From IMG/VR virus record IMGVR_UViG_3300044950_000448, positions 1 through 22,879 of that record: a DNA stretch of 22,879 bases. One strand, given 5' to 3'. How positions within the stretch are numbered: position 1 is the first letter of the stretch; the number at the start of each line of letters is the position of its first letter. Under the pieces are notes generated by a model that was not told the origin of the DNA, ran no database searches, and saw only the letters and a list, made by a program, of their open reading frames with translations. Position numbers and translations under genes: made by a program. Of this stretch, positions 16,501 to 21,977 are shown piece after piece. The stretch comes from a virus.

Positions 16501-16831
16501 TGTGCAAACAGGTACGATTCACGATGCTTTCTTCGCTAACGCGGCGGATATGTTATCCGGTCGTAAAGCATTACGAGAGATCTATGCAGATACACTTAAA
16601 CGAAATATCATCAGAGAAACATTACTGGAGATGCGCAAACGCGGTCTTCCTGAAGAACTTTACGAGAAGTACTTAAATGAGGCGATCGAAAAAGGTCTCA
16701 TTCCGATTTCGAGAAAATCAATGATAAATGGTAAATACATGACCGATAATGATATCTTGAACGAGCGTGATATTTTAAGGGACATCCCGGAAGATTTCTC
16801 GGATGATTTTGGTTGGTATGGAGTTGGTTAA
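13535..16831 (+). CDS. Single-subunit DNA-dependent RNA polymerase, T7/N4 type (putative virion RNA polymerase)
   Basis: A protein of up to 1098 residues. Family motifs, in order: H-P-F-L-D404-H-R-A-R408-I-Y410 followed by P-Q-S-G-x-x-x-R, matching T7 D421-W-R-G-R425-V-Y and its P-Q-G segment; motif A D554-A-S-S-S-G-A-Q (T7 D537); motif B R616-x3-K620-x7-Y628-G (T7 R627, K631, Y639); N970-H-S-x-D974 then motif C I-H996-D997-A-F (T7 H811-D812). The C-terminal L-R-D-I-P-E-D-F resembles the T7 C-terminal L-R-D-I-L-E-S-D-F. All metal-binding and nucleotide-binding residues are present, so activity is expected. Length and spacing recall the 1106-residue N4 mini-vRNAP. It lies between MuF and scaffold, so virion packaging is inferred. 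Start uncertain: TTG 13535, inside the MuF gene, or ATG 13592; neither has a good SD. Confidence 0.92.
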   Translation: MVSRIHLIENSTSLLDDDKMFLKTFIDDLEDSMSVNERAVVADNLRIMFTRYRVNKELWTNFKAVSQSQLKFDLMNISDYIETQVRKDSDLLKKLLQDNYIDPVLGPVQLQSLHDSFIDNIFKRNKWEDTTAPKIARELRGMIDTKIPPKIRVRMSDRDLQGFYLRFAHRLSLADSPDRDQLAIALGRDLHNAANLNGSRNEWYKVGVKLLDDADDKGFYKLETFGVQKRRMKSRNGGRLFGPYYETFSVNLRIVDPRIQEYAKLTRSVDIGLRVSVTDPKNQLIVREGYKTYFVKRGLGYSDTRIPITSTGSFSDFPVEFIDKNMADALNWASEAKYKVDPEFHNFIKKLLYFEDDKGKATYFNELNTYKHYIAERGDSYERFKAMEWLTDNDKAFSNHPFLDHRARIYERGLIGPQSGETFRPFLNTEDAKILGVKGFKNLQDQIGAFIGGLDDYFEGNYNSLTFTGRQKIAEKWRPEMVKLGNHMLRAKPGDIRAVLESEMFKRIDGEDLGKFMRFAMETAKLDGYLSGNYTRASLSSLDKYKTALALEQDASSSGAQIIALTTRNKQLAELSNVVPTSQKQRLYDEIAGATYDDPRFKELNKKFGLTEKDLRKASKAQNMVTFYGAGVRTGILNVEGKLSKILGKEGNTLVVKAADRDTVLNEISARMARYEKFDQETYLELKQLRTDVKDIFNKGTQPGDEILEQLYFLDSKTKDLVTKLSANYDRVVTPDDFAQIAAIMSDHLREQVPILKDFTSFFGRLAEDYLTHAKPSNSNFDWKSIAKTRILPHKKGGYKLPDRVSEVLGLKAGEPVSEKILKRFGFWKPNGTLDELINGVADPKTRRIGAKYMKVEVVLPIPNWKKKALATEVEVIPAIEVFEANKLPKSWTNVPWINFDGKTIEQNFTQSFEERLRYKDKNGNWITNIIQVPQKTNATWWDQIINRDGKINDIADAMKARTAYAVNGNHSNDATIVKRFHLWGRNNNVQTGTIHDAFFANAADMLSGRKALREIYADTLKRNIIRETLLEMRKRGLPEELYEKYLNEAIEKGLIPISRKSMINGKYMTDNDILNERDILRDIPEDFSDDFGWYGVG

Positions 16832-16861
16832 ATAACCTGTTAATTTAACCTAGTATCAAAT

Positions 16862-16900
16862 GGGAAGGCTGTGCCTTTCTAATTCTATGGGCTGTGCCCA
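16862..16900. other. Twin short hairpins with identical 3-nt TGT loops
   Basis: Hairpin 1: AAGGC-TGT-GCCTT (16865-16877), extendable to 8 pairs with G-T wobbles. Hairpin 2: TGGGC-TGT-GCCCA (16888-16900). Both share the 9-mer GGCTGTGCC and sit 23 bases apart in the gap between the polymerase and scaffold genes, the second just before the scaffold SD (GAGGA, 16905-16909). Neither has a long T-run. They may be RNA processing or stability elements, weak terminators, or DNA hairpin sites for the polymerase; the sequence does not decide. Confidence 0.5.
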
Positions 16901-16915
16901 GAAAGAGGATCTAAA

Positions 16916-17629
16916 ATGGCTGATGAAGACAAAATTGTTGAAGGCAATACCGAAGAGGATACTGTCGAAAACAAAAAGACTGAAGAGACCAAAGCTGCCG
17001 ATACTACCACGGTAGAAGCGCTTAATCGCAAGGCAGATGATGATCTCGTTGCCAAACTCGTTGAGGAACGATTGGCCGAAGCATTGAAGGACGTCAAACA
17101 AAATCTAGATAAGGCTTATCAGGCTCGTGACGAGCTTAAATCAAAAGTCACTGAGTATGAGAAGAAAGAGAAAGAAGCGACGATTCAAAGGATGCGTGAA
17201 GAAGGTAAACACAAAGAAGTCTATGAGATGCAGCTGAAAGAGCGTGACGATGCGCTGGAAGCTCTCCGTAAACAGAACATTGAGTTAACCAGAGACCTGT
17301 CAGTCAATGACGCTCTCAAAACGCTTCCCTTCAGGAGTGATAATGCTTCCAAGATGGCTTTTCGTGAAATCGTGCCACAACTGGTACAAAACGAAAATGG
17401 CAGCTGGGTGCATCGTTCCGGAGTCTCGATCAAAGATTTTGTCACTGTGTTCGCTAAAGATGAAGAGTTTTCTTTCCTGTTTAAGGCAAAAGGAAACAGC
17501 GGTAACGGCACGACCGTGGCTGCAACAAATGTGAGTTCGAGCCAAGGTTCGAAATCTTTATTCGATTTACCTCAGAAGGAAGTGCTAAAGCTAGCGGCTG
17601 AAGGCAAGCTTCCTCGGAGAAGTTCTTAA
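16916..17629 (+). CDS. Phage scaffolding protein
   Basis: A 237-residue protein; ATG 16916 follows GAGGA at 6-nt spacing. The N-terminal 40 residues are acidic and disordered. Residues about 45-130 form a highly charged coiled coil (V-E-E-R-L-A-E-A-L-K-D-V ... E-Y-E-K-K-E-K-E-A). The C-terminal part includes a compact segment (F-R-S-D-N-A-S-K-M-A-F-R-E-I, F-A-K-D-E-E-F-S-F-L-F-K) and ends with a basic tail, K-L-P-R-R-S-S. Acidic N-terminus, central coiled coil and basic capsid-binding tail, directly before the major capsid gene, are the usual marks of a scaffold, which guides procapsid assembly and then leaves. No maturation protease domain is seen in it. Confidence 0.85.
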   Translation: MADEDKIVEGNTEEDTVENKKTEETKAADTTTVEALNRKADDDLVAKLVEERLAEALKDVKQNLDKAYQARDELKSKVTEYEKKEKEATIQRMREEGKHKEVYEMQLKERDDALEALRKQNIELTRDLSVNDALKTLPFRSDNASKMAFREIVPQLVQNENGSWVHRSGVSIKDFVTVFAKDEEFSFLFKAKGNSGNGTTVAATNVSSSQGSKSLFDLPQKEVLKLAAEGKLPRRSS

Positions 17630-17639
17630 AGGAATTTAA

Positions 17640-18842
17640 ATGACAGTTCGTACCAATACAGCCGGCGCAACCGATTATGTACTGCAAGAAACTATTGGCG
17701 CGTATGCAGATGAGGCATACACCGCAGCCAAGAAGCTTTCCGGTACAGGTATCGTAAGCACCAATGACATGATTGATACCAGCACTGAGACTTATGTCGG
17801 TCAGCTGCGCTGGAACAAGCCTTTGACGCAAGTTATCAACGTGGCCTCGCTGACAGATGCCACAGAAGGTACTCCGTCTAACTACTCGCAAGACTACCAC
17901 ACCTACATCAAGACTGTTCGTACCGGTGGTGCCACCAAGGTCAACCTGCAACACGTTGTTACACAGGAAGATCGTCTGGCTAAATTTGGTCGCGACTTTG
18001 CTGAACTGCGTGCACAAGATGAGCATAACGCTCTTCTGGCTGTTCTTCGTGGTGTTGCCATTTCCGAAGCTCTGTTGGGTGCCGGTAAGGGCTCTGGTGC
18101 CAATGGTCTGGGCGGTCAAAGCTTCCTCGAAGCTTCTGTCACCGATCAGAAATATGGTTTCTATGTCGATTTGGGCAACAACAAAGCTGTTGTGGATGCA
18201 ACCACCACGGTACAAGGTGCAGCTCGTGCCGAAGGTTTCCTGCAAGCCTTTGGTAAAGCTTACAAAGACTATGAGCCCGACTTTGCGTACCTGATCACCA
18301 GTCCTGAGATCCTGGCTTCGTTGCGTTCGGCGAATCTGGTGGACCAAGACCGTGTTCAAGACGGTAATGTCAATCTGCAAACACTCTTTAACGGTAAATT
18401 CCGTTTGATTCAGACTCGTGCCACTCAAGGCTTCTCCACCGCTGAATTGACCAAACTCAATACAGGCCCTGGTGTGGATATCGGTGGAACCAAGACCTCT
18501 TTCATCGTTCTTCCCGGCGCAATCGCCATGAAGTCATTGATGATCGAAGAGCCTGTCGAAATCGAGCGCAGCGCCGCCAAGTACAAGGGTGGTGGTACCA
18601 CTCAAATCTGGCATCGTTGGGGTTATGTCGCACATCCGGCCGGTTACGACTGGAAGGGTAATGACAATGCTTTCCCGGAAGATGCTGACTACATGAAGGT
18701 TATCGAGAATGCCGCACACGTGGCTCTGACTGCCGCGACTGACGGTCTCGTCACCGGTTCTCCTGCTTATGTGCAAGGCGCATGGAAACGTAAGACCTCC
18801 AGTGCTCTGAGCCTGGGTATTCTGCCCGTATTCCACTCCTAA
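17640..18842 (+). CDS. Major capsid protein (HK97-fold type)
   Basis: A 400-residue protein; AAAGGA lies about 7 bases before ATG 17640. It has the size and order of a siphovirus coat protein: an N-terminal helix region, a central domain with D-E-H-N-A-L-L-A-V-L-R-G-V-A (a spine-helix-like segment), P-D-F-A-Y-L-I-T-S-P-E-I-L-A-S-L-R, and a C-terminal stretch G-G-G-T-T-Q-I-W-H-R-W-G-Y-V-A-H-P-A-G-Y-D-W-K-G, typical of coat proteins in DUF4055-portal phages. Codons lean to GGT, CGT, CTG and GCC more than in the neighbouring genes, as expected for the most abundant virion protein. There is no N-terminal delta domain long enough to suggest internal cleavage, and a separate scaffold is encoded just upstream. 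Confidence 0.9.
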   Translation: MTVRTNTAGATDYVLQETIGAYADEAYTAAKKLSGTGIVSTNDMIDTSTETYVGQLRWNKPLTQVINVASLTDATEGTPSNYSQDYHTYIKTVRTGGATKVNLQHVVTQEDRLAKFGRDFAELRAQDEHNALLAVLRGVAISEALLGAGKGSGANGLGGQSFLEASVTDQKYGFYVDLGNNKAVVDATTTVQGAARAEGFLQAFGKAYKDYEPDFAYLITSPEILASLRSANLVDQDRVQDGNVNLQTLFNGKFRLIQTRATQGFSTAELTKLNTGPGVDIGGTKTSFIVLPGAIAMKSLMIEEPVEIERSAAKYKGGGTTQIWHRWGYVAHPAGYDWKGNDNAFPEDADYMKVIENAAHVALTAATDGLVTGSPAYVQGAWKRKTSSALSLGILPVFHS

Positions 18843-18850
18843 TTCTCTAG

Positions 18851-19327
18851 ATGGCCTTAGCGAAAGGGACTAACTCGTATGTTACGCTCTCAGAAGCTAA
18901 TGCTTATTTGCTGGACAGACTATCAGCTGAAGTATGGTTGACAACGTCTGATCCTGACAGAGAAAGGGCATTGATAACGGCAACAAGTATGCTTGATGAC
19001 ATCGAATGGCTGGGTTACCCTGTCGACGATTCGCAAGCACTTGCCTTTCCGAGAGTCGGTACATATTACGATACAAAACTAGGCAGACATGCAGATTTGC
19101 CCGCGACAGTACCTGTTAGTATAACCAAAGCTTGTACTGAGCTGGCACTTCATTTGCTGAACAATACAGCCACGATGAATCTAACTGATTCTGTGTCTTC
19201 ATTATCTGTCGGTAATATCAATTTAGAATTAATCAGACCCACAAGTGCTTTTCCATTCAAGATCAAAAGTATCTTTAAACATTTGTTAAAAAACGGTACA
19301 GGAAAGATGTGGTGGAGGGCTAACTGA
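18851..19327 (+). CDS. Head-tail connector/adaptor, DnaT-like family
   Basis: A 158-residue protein. ATG 18851 is 8 bases after the capsid stop and lacks a strong SD. The sequence N-S-Y-V-T-L-S-E-A-N-A-Y-L-L-D-R ... D-R-E-R-A-L-I-T-A-T-S-M-L-D ... A-F-P-R-V-G ... V-S-I-T-K-A-C-T-E-L-A-L-H-L-L is the standard helical pattern of the phage 'DnaT-like' connector family, which is related to head-completion adaptors such as HK97 gp6 or SPP1 gp15 and binds below the portal. The position directly after the capsid gene agrees. The name comes from sequence likeness; a replication role is not implied. Confidence 0.85.
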   Translation: MALAKGTNSYVTLSEANAYLLDRLSAEVWLTTSDPDRERALITATSMLDDIEWLGYPVDDSQALAFPRVGTYYDTKLGRHADLPATVPVSITKACTELALHLLNNTATMNLTDSVSSLSVGNINLELIRPTSAFPFKIKSIFKHLLKNGTGKMWWRAN

Positions 19328-19680
19328 TGAGTTATCAGAAATTGATACAACAATCGGTGAATCTGGCATTCAACTCAGTTAAGGATCTCGCTGAGATAGG
19401 ATTAATAAGTCAGAAGAGCTCCACGTCATTTGATTTTAGTACAAATGAAACAACTACCACGAACACTATCACAAAGAATATAAAGGTGATAGTGACCAAT
19501 ATCAAAAGAAAAACCATAGATGGTTTCGTCACCACAAAGGCTGTATTATTGAAAGCCGTCGATGTAGATGATATAACATTATATGATAATATTCTTTTGA
19601 AAGATGGTAAGTGGAATTTCGGTAGTGTCCTTGAGAACAACGGATTCGTGATTACCGTTGCCATCTTCAAGGAAACATGA
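19327..19680 (+). CDS. Head closure/head-tail joining protein
   Basis: A 117-residue protein starting in a TGATG overlap with the adaptor gene (ATG 19327). The N-terminus is short and helical; the rest is beta-rich, with an internal loop of Thr/Asn (T-N-E-T-T-T-T-N-T-I). The pattern K-A-V-L-L-K-A-V-D-V-D-D-I-T-L-Y-D and G-K-W-N-F-G-S-V fits the small beta-barrel of head-closure (stopper) proteins of the SPP1 gp16 kind, which plug the portal after packaging. Assignment rests mainly on position, fold composition and length. Alternative: another neck protein. Confidence 0.65.
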   Translation: MSYQKLIQQSVNLAFNSVKDLAEIGLISQKSSTSFDFSTNETTTTNTITKNIKVIVTNIKRKTIDGFVTTKAVLLKAVDVDDITLYDNILLKDGKWNFGSVLENNGFVITVAIFKET

Positions 19681-20066
19681 TGGGAAAGTTTCATAGCATT
19701 GAATCGGACATCTTTGGTGTGTTCGCAACAAATGAATGGAAAGCTGAAAACATAAAGACTATTCCGATTAATTTCTCCGGAGATGTCGGCAGAGAGTATG
19801 TTCGTGTAAAGATACTATCTGAAAAAGATTCGAATATAAGATTTGCCAGAGGCGTTCTTATGATCGATATATTCACACCTGCAGGTGAAGGCCCAAATCG
19901 AGCCACCACTATAGCAGATAAACTTGATTCCTATCTTGTCGGTAAGAAATTTGATGGTACACAGTTTCAAGGTAGTTCCTTTGATACAATGGGTATCGAC
20001 AAAGACAATCCGACATTATTCAGATCAATTTATTCGATAATTTTTAATCATTTTGGAGTTTCATAA
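19677..20066 (+). CDS. Tail terminator/tail completion protein
   Basis: A 129-residue protein; the ATGA overlap at 19677-19680 couples it to the preceding gene, with AAGGAA 3-8 bases upstream. A second ATG follows immediately (19680), so either may be used. An alpha/beta composition with V-R-V-K-I-L-S-E ... G-V-L-M-I-D-I-F-T-P-A-G-E-G-P and A-D-K-L-D-S-Y-L resembles tail terminator proteins (lambda gpU, SPP1 gp17 type), which form a ring that stops tube growth and joins the tail to the head. The position right before the tube gene agrees. Confidence 0.75.
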   Translation: MMGKFHSIESDIFGVFATNEWKAENIKTIPINFSGDVGREYVRVKILSEKDSNIRFARGVLMIDIFTPAGEGPNRATTIADKLDSYLVGKKFDGTQFQGSSFDTMGIDKDNPTLFRSIYSIIFNHFGVS

Positions 20067-20067
20067 G

Positions 20068-20655
20068 ATGGCACATATTTCTTCTATCGGCGCTGGTATG
20101 TATTCTAACCTGGCTGTGCATTTCGGTGCAACCGCCAGCACGAATGTCGCTTTGCCTGCTACACCTGATGCTTACGCTTCTTGGGATCAGTTCTTCACCA
20201 CCGCAGATGCTTCTGCGGCCGGTGCAACTAAGTATACACTCATCGAAAACGTTCGCGAGTTCCCGTCTATGGGTACCCCTCCGAATATTGTTAACGTTCC
20301 CGTGTACGGTCAAGCTCAGTCTCAGCAAATCCAAGGTCAATCTGATGCTCCTTCTATGGAACTGACGATCAACTATGTACCTGACGATTGGGCTTCTGGT
20401 TCACTCTTGGGCAATTCGGTTGGTGACGGCGTTATGCACGCATTCCGTTTCACTCTGTTGAATTCGGAACCAGGCGCCAACACCGGTTCTATGGCCGGCG
20501 ATCCGGCTGTTATGACCGTACAAAACAGCCAGTATTTCTGGATGGGTAAGATCGAAGCCATGCTGGTTAATCCTCAACTGACGGACGCCAACACAGCCAC
20601 TCTGACCTTGTCTATTCAGTCTGACTTCTACGGCCCGTTCACCACGACTCCGTAA
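20068..20655 (+). CDS. Major tail tube protein
   Basis: A 195-residue protein; ATG 20068 is preferred over an in-frame TTG at 20053 because the GGAG at 20055-20058 serves it and the shorter form begins M-A-H-I-S-S-I-G-A-G. The beta-rich sequence, with E-F-P-S-M-G-T-P-P-N-I-V-N-V-P-V-Y-G and T-A-T-L-T-L-S-I-Q-S-D-F-Y-G-P-F, fits the lambda gpV/HK97 gp6-like tube fold. No sheath gene precedes it, so the tail is non-contractile. The codons are of the highly expressed type, like those of the capsid gene. Confidence 0.85.
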   Translation: MAHISSIGAGMYSNLAVHFGATASTNVALPATPDAYASWDQFFTTADASAAGATKYTLIENVREFPSMGTPPNIVNVPVYGQAQSQQIQGQSDAPSMELTINYVPDDWASGSLLGNSVGDGVMHAFRFTLLNSEPGANTGSMAGDPAVMTVQNSQYFWMGKIEAMLVNPQLTDANTATLTLSIQSDFYGPFTTTP

Positions 20656-20668
20656 CATTTTTAAAGGG

Positions 20669-20690
20669 AGCCTTGCAAAATGCTCAGGCT
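20669..20690 (+). other. Hairpin after the tail tube gene
   Basis: AGCCT (20669-20673) pairs with AGGCT (20686-20690), and GCA (20075-style inner arm at 20675-20677) pairs with TGC (20681-20683) around an AAA loop. It lies in the 75-base gap after the tube gene. No T-run follows, so termination is uncertain; RNA stabilisation of the abundant tube message is an alternative. Confidence 0.35.
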
Positions 20691-20730
20691 TAAACAACAA
20701 TAGTGTCCCTTATCTTTTAGTTGAGGTAGT

Positions 20731-20931
20731 ATGGAACAGAAACCATTCAGCCACTCCTATGTCTTACGTATGACCTATAAACACATGAAGAAATGTGTTG
20801 AAGTCAGTATCAGTAAGACTATTGAGCGTATCGGGGAATTCGCGGATGATCATGAAAAATCTAAAGAGATCTTTAAGACTCTTGCGGATCTTCATTCTCT
20901 TCGTCGTCAACTCGATGATTTTCAGTCCTAA
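20731..20931 (+). CDS. Small hypothetical protein before the tail chaperones
   Basis: A 66-residue protein; GAGG at 20723-20726 lies 4 bases before ATG 20731. It is mostly helical and charged (M-K-K-C-V-E-V-S-I-S-K-T-I-E-R ... H-E-K-S-K-E-I-F-K-T-L-A-D-L-H), ending with L-R-R-Q-L-D-D-F. No family recognised. Between the tube and chaperone genes, a tail-assembly role is possible but unproved. Confidence 0.6.
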   Translation: MEQKPFSHSYVLRMTYKHMKKCVEVSISKTIERIGEFADDHEKSKEIFKTLADLHSLRRQLDDFQS

Positions 20932-20954
20932 TCCACTCTTTAATTGAGGCAATA

Positions 20955-21293
20955 ATGCAAGCTCCTAATTCGGAAGTAAAAGGTATTCGTGGTCTCGTTG
21001 GTCGTAAGATGAGCAAAGATGTAAAATTCATGGGTGAAACCGTGAAGATTTCTAAACTTAGTGTTTCTGAAGTTATGCAAATTCAGGAAGCAGCTAAGAG
21101 CATGGAGAAAGATGATTCAGAGGGTTTCGGCATTCTGAAGACCGTCATTCGTTCTGCCGTTGAAGGTGCGAGCGATCTTAACGACGAAGATTTCGACACG
21201 TTCCCGATGGATGAGCTTTCCAAGCTTTCCACCGAGATTATGAAGTTCTCCGGTATCGGTCAAGATTCCGGAAAAAGTGGTTCTAATACCTGA
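20955..21293 (+). CDS. Tail assembly chaperone, zero-frame product (lambda gpG analogue)
   Basis: A 112-residue protein; GAGG at 20946-20949 precedes ATG 20955. An N-terminal beta segment (V-K-F-M-G-E-T-V-K-I-S-K-L-S-V-S-E-V-M-Q-I-Q-E-A-A) and acidic helical remainder are typical of G-type chaperones that coat the tape measure before tube polymerisation. Its C-terminus overlaps the next ORF, which is in a different frame and has no good start of its own. The usual arrangement is that a fraction of ribosomes shift frame to make a longer G-T fusion. Confidence 0.85.
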   Translation: MQAPNSEVKGIRGLVGRKMSKDVKFMGETVKISKLSVSEVMQIQEAAKSMEKDDSEGFGILKTVIRSAVEGASDLNDEDFDTFPMDELSKLSTEIMKFSGIGQDSGKSGSNT

Positions 21294-21630
21294 AGATCTC
21301 CTGGTATTTGAACTGGCTTTACATCTGGGAAAAACCGTAAGACAATTGTCTGAAGAAATGTCTTATGAGGAATTCCTTGGGTGGATCAATTATTTCGAAC
21401 AAAGACCGTATGGATGGCGTGACGATGATCGAGCTGCTAAGCTCATGCAGGCACAAGGTGTCAAAGAGAAACCTTGGAAGATCTTTTCATCGTTGGATGC
21501 TATATATCATGCAAAACCAGTTAATAAAGATCCAAATATGATATCAGCGGCGAATCTCAAAGCCTCCCCGATGTTCAGAAAGATGTTGGGTGCCAAGGGT
21601 GGCGATAAACTGGAGATATTTAATGATTAA
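21244..21630 (+). CDS. Tail assembly chaperone, frameshifted part (lambda gpT analogue, DUF4035-like)
   Basis: The frame is open from 21244 to TAA 21628-21630. The conserved part begins about 21277: P-E-D-L-L-V-F-E-L-A-L-H-L-G-K-T-V-R-Q-L ... E-F-L-G-W-I-N-Y-F-E-Q-R-P-Y-G-W-R, a pattern like DUF4035 T-type chaperones. No ATG is available before it; GTG 21277 has only a weak GGA upstream, so a frameshift from the preceding gene is favoured. A shift at 21273-21276 would give a fusion of 224 residues (+1) or 225 (-2). The T part recruits tail tube subunits to the tape measure. Confidence 0.8.
   Translation, partial: SSPVSVKIPEKVVLIPEDLLVFELALHLGKTVRQLSEEMSYEEFLGWINYFEQRPYGWRDDDRAAKLMQAQGVKEKPWKIFSSLDAIYHAKPVNKDPNMISAANLKASPMFRKMLGAKGGDKLEIFND
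21270..21279 (+). promoter_or_regulatory. Putative programmed frameshift site in the tail chaperone pair
   Basis: In the zero frame the codons read GGA AAA AGT. The downstream frame is +1 (equivalently -2). The five-A run at 21272-21276 lets a lysine tRNA on AAA move one base and re-pair perfectly with AAA. The overlap in which a shift is possible is 21244-21293. The exact site is inferred. Confidence 0.5.
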
Positions 21631-21922
21631 GATACAATTAAGAGGAAACCTAGAAAAGGAATTTTTGACCAAGGTCAATGATTCGAAAAAAGATGTGGTC
21701 TTGAAGGCCGTAGGAAGATTACGTAGAGATACACCTGTGGACACAGGATATGCGAGAGATCAGTGGAAAGTTGACAGTAAGGGCAGTATAATCAACGATA
21801 CACAATACTTACCCGAGCTGAATCACGGCTCATCCAAGCAAGCACCTGCATTCTTTATTGAATCAGCAATGCTTGAAGATCCTCGATTGAGTCCGAATGG
21901 AATGATCGTTACGTATAAGTAG
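21623..21922 (+). CDS. HK97 gp10-like neck/tail component
   Basis: A 99-residue protein. ATG 21623 is chosen because GGAG at 21612-21615 is well placed; an in-frame upstream start would only extend into the chaperone gene. The overlap with the chaperone stop is 8 bases. L-R-R-D-T-P-V-D-T-G-Y-A-R-D-Q-W-K-V (near the centre), I-I-N-D-T-Q-Y-L-P-E-L-N-H-G-S-S-K-Q-A-P-A-F-F-I-E is the hallmark of the HK97 gp10/neck protein family (T-P-V-D-T-G and G-S-S-x-Q-A-P). Members are usually in the connector region; here the gene lies between chaperones and tape measure. It ends with TAG. Confidence 0.8.
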   Translation: MIKIQLRGNLEKEFLTKVNDSKKDVVLKAVGRLRRDTPVDTGYARDQWKVDSKGSIINDTQYLPELNHGSSKQAPAFFIESAMLEDPRLSPNGMIVTYK

Positions 21923-21925
21923 TGC

Positions 21926-21957
21926 ACCCCGTTCGGCTGAAAAGTCGTTCGGGGTTT
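21926..21957 (+). terminator. Candidate intrinsic terminator/attenuator before the tape measure gene
   Basis: ACCCCG (21926-21931) pairs with CGGGGT (21950-21955); inside, after a 2x2 T-T internal loop, CGGCT (21934-21938) pairs with AGTCG (21943-21947) around a GAAA tetraloop. TTT then AAAATTT follows. The short U-tract suggests partial termination, lowering tape measure expression, or RNA protection. Confidence 0.55.
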
Positions 21958-21977
21958 AAAATTTAAAAGGAGTTTTT

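Noticed and set aside
17481-18428. 315-residue reverse-strand frame opposite scaffold end and major capsid
   Set aside because: It has no SD-led context or recognisable domain, and lies over a clear capsid gene with strong codon bias; long antisense frames arise from such bias.
18851-19327. Replication role for the DnaT-like protein
   Set aside because: The name is a family label; position after the capsid gene and helical pattern indicate a head-tail connector.
20680-20703. 7-codon ORF with an AAAGGGAG site after the tail tube gene
   Set aside because: Too short to support by sequence alone and lies within a hairpin; SD-like bases may be chance.
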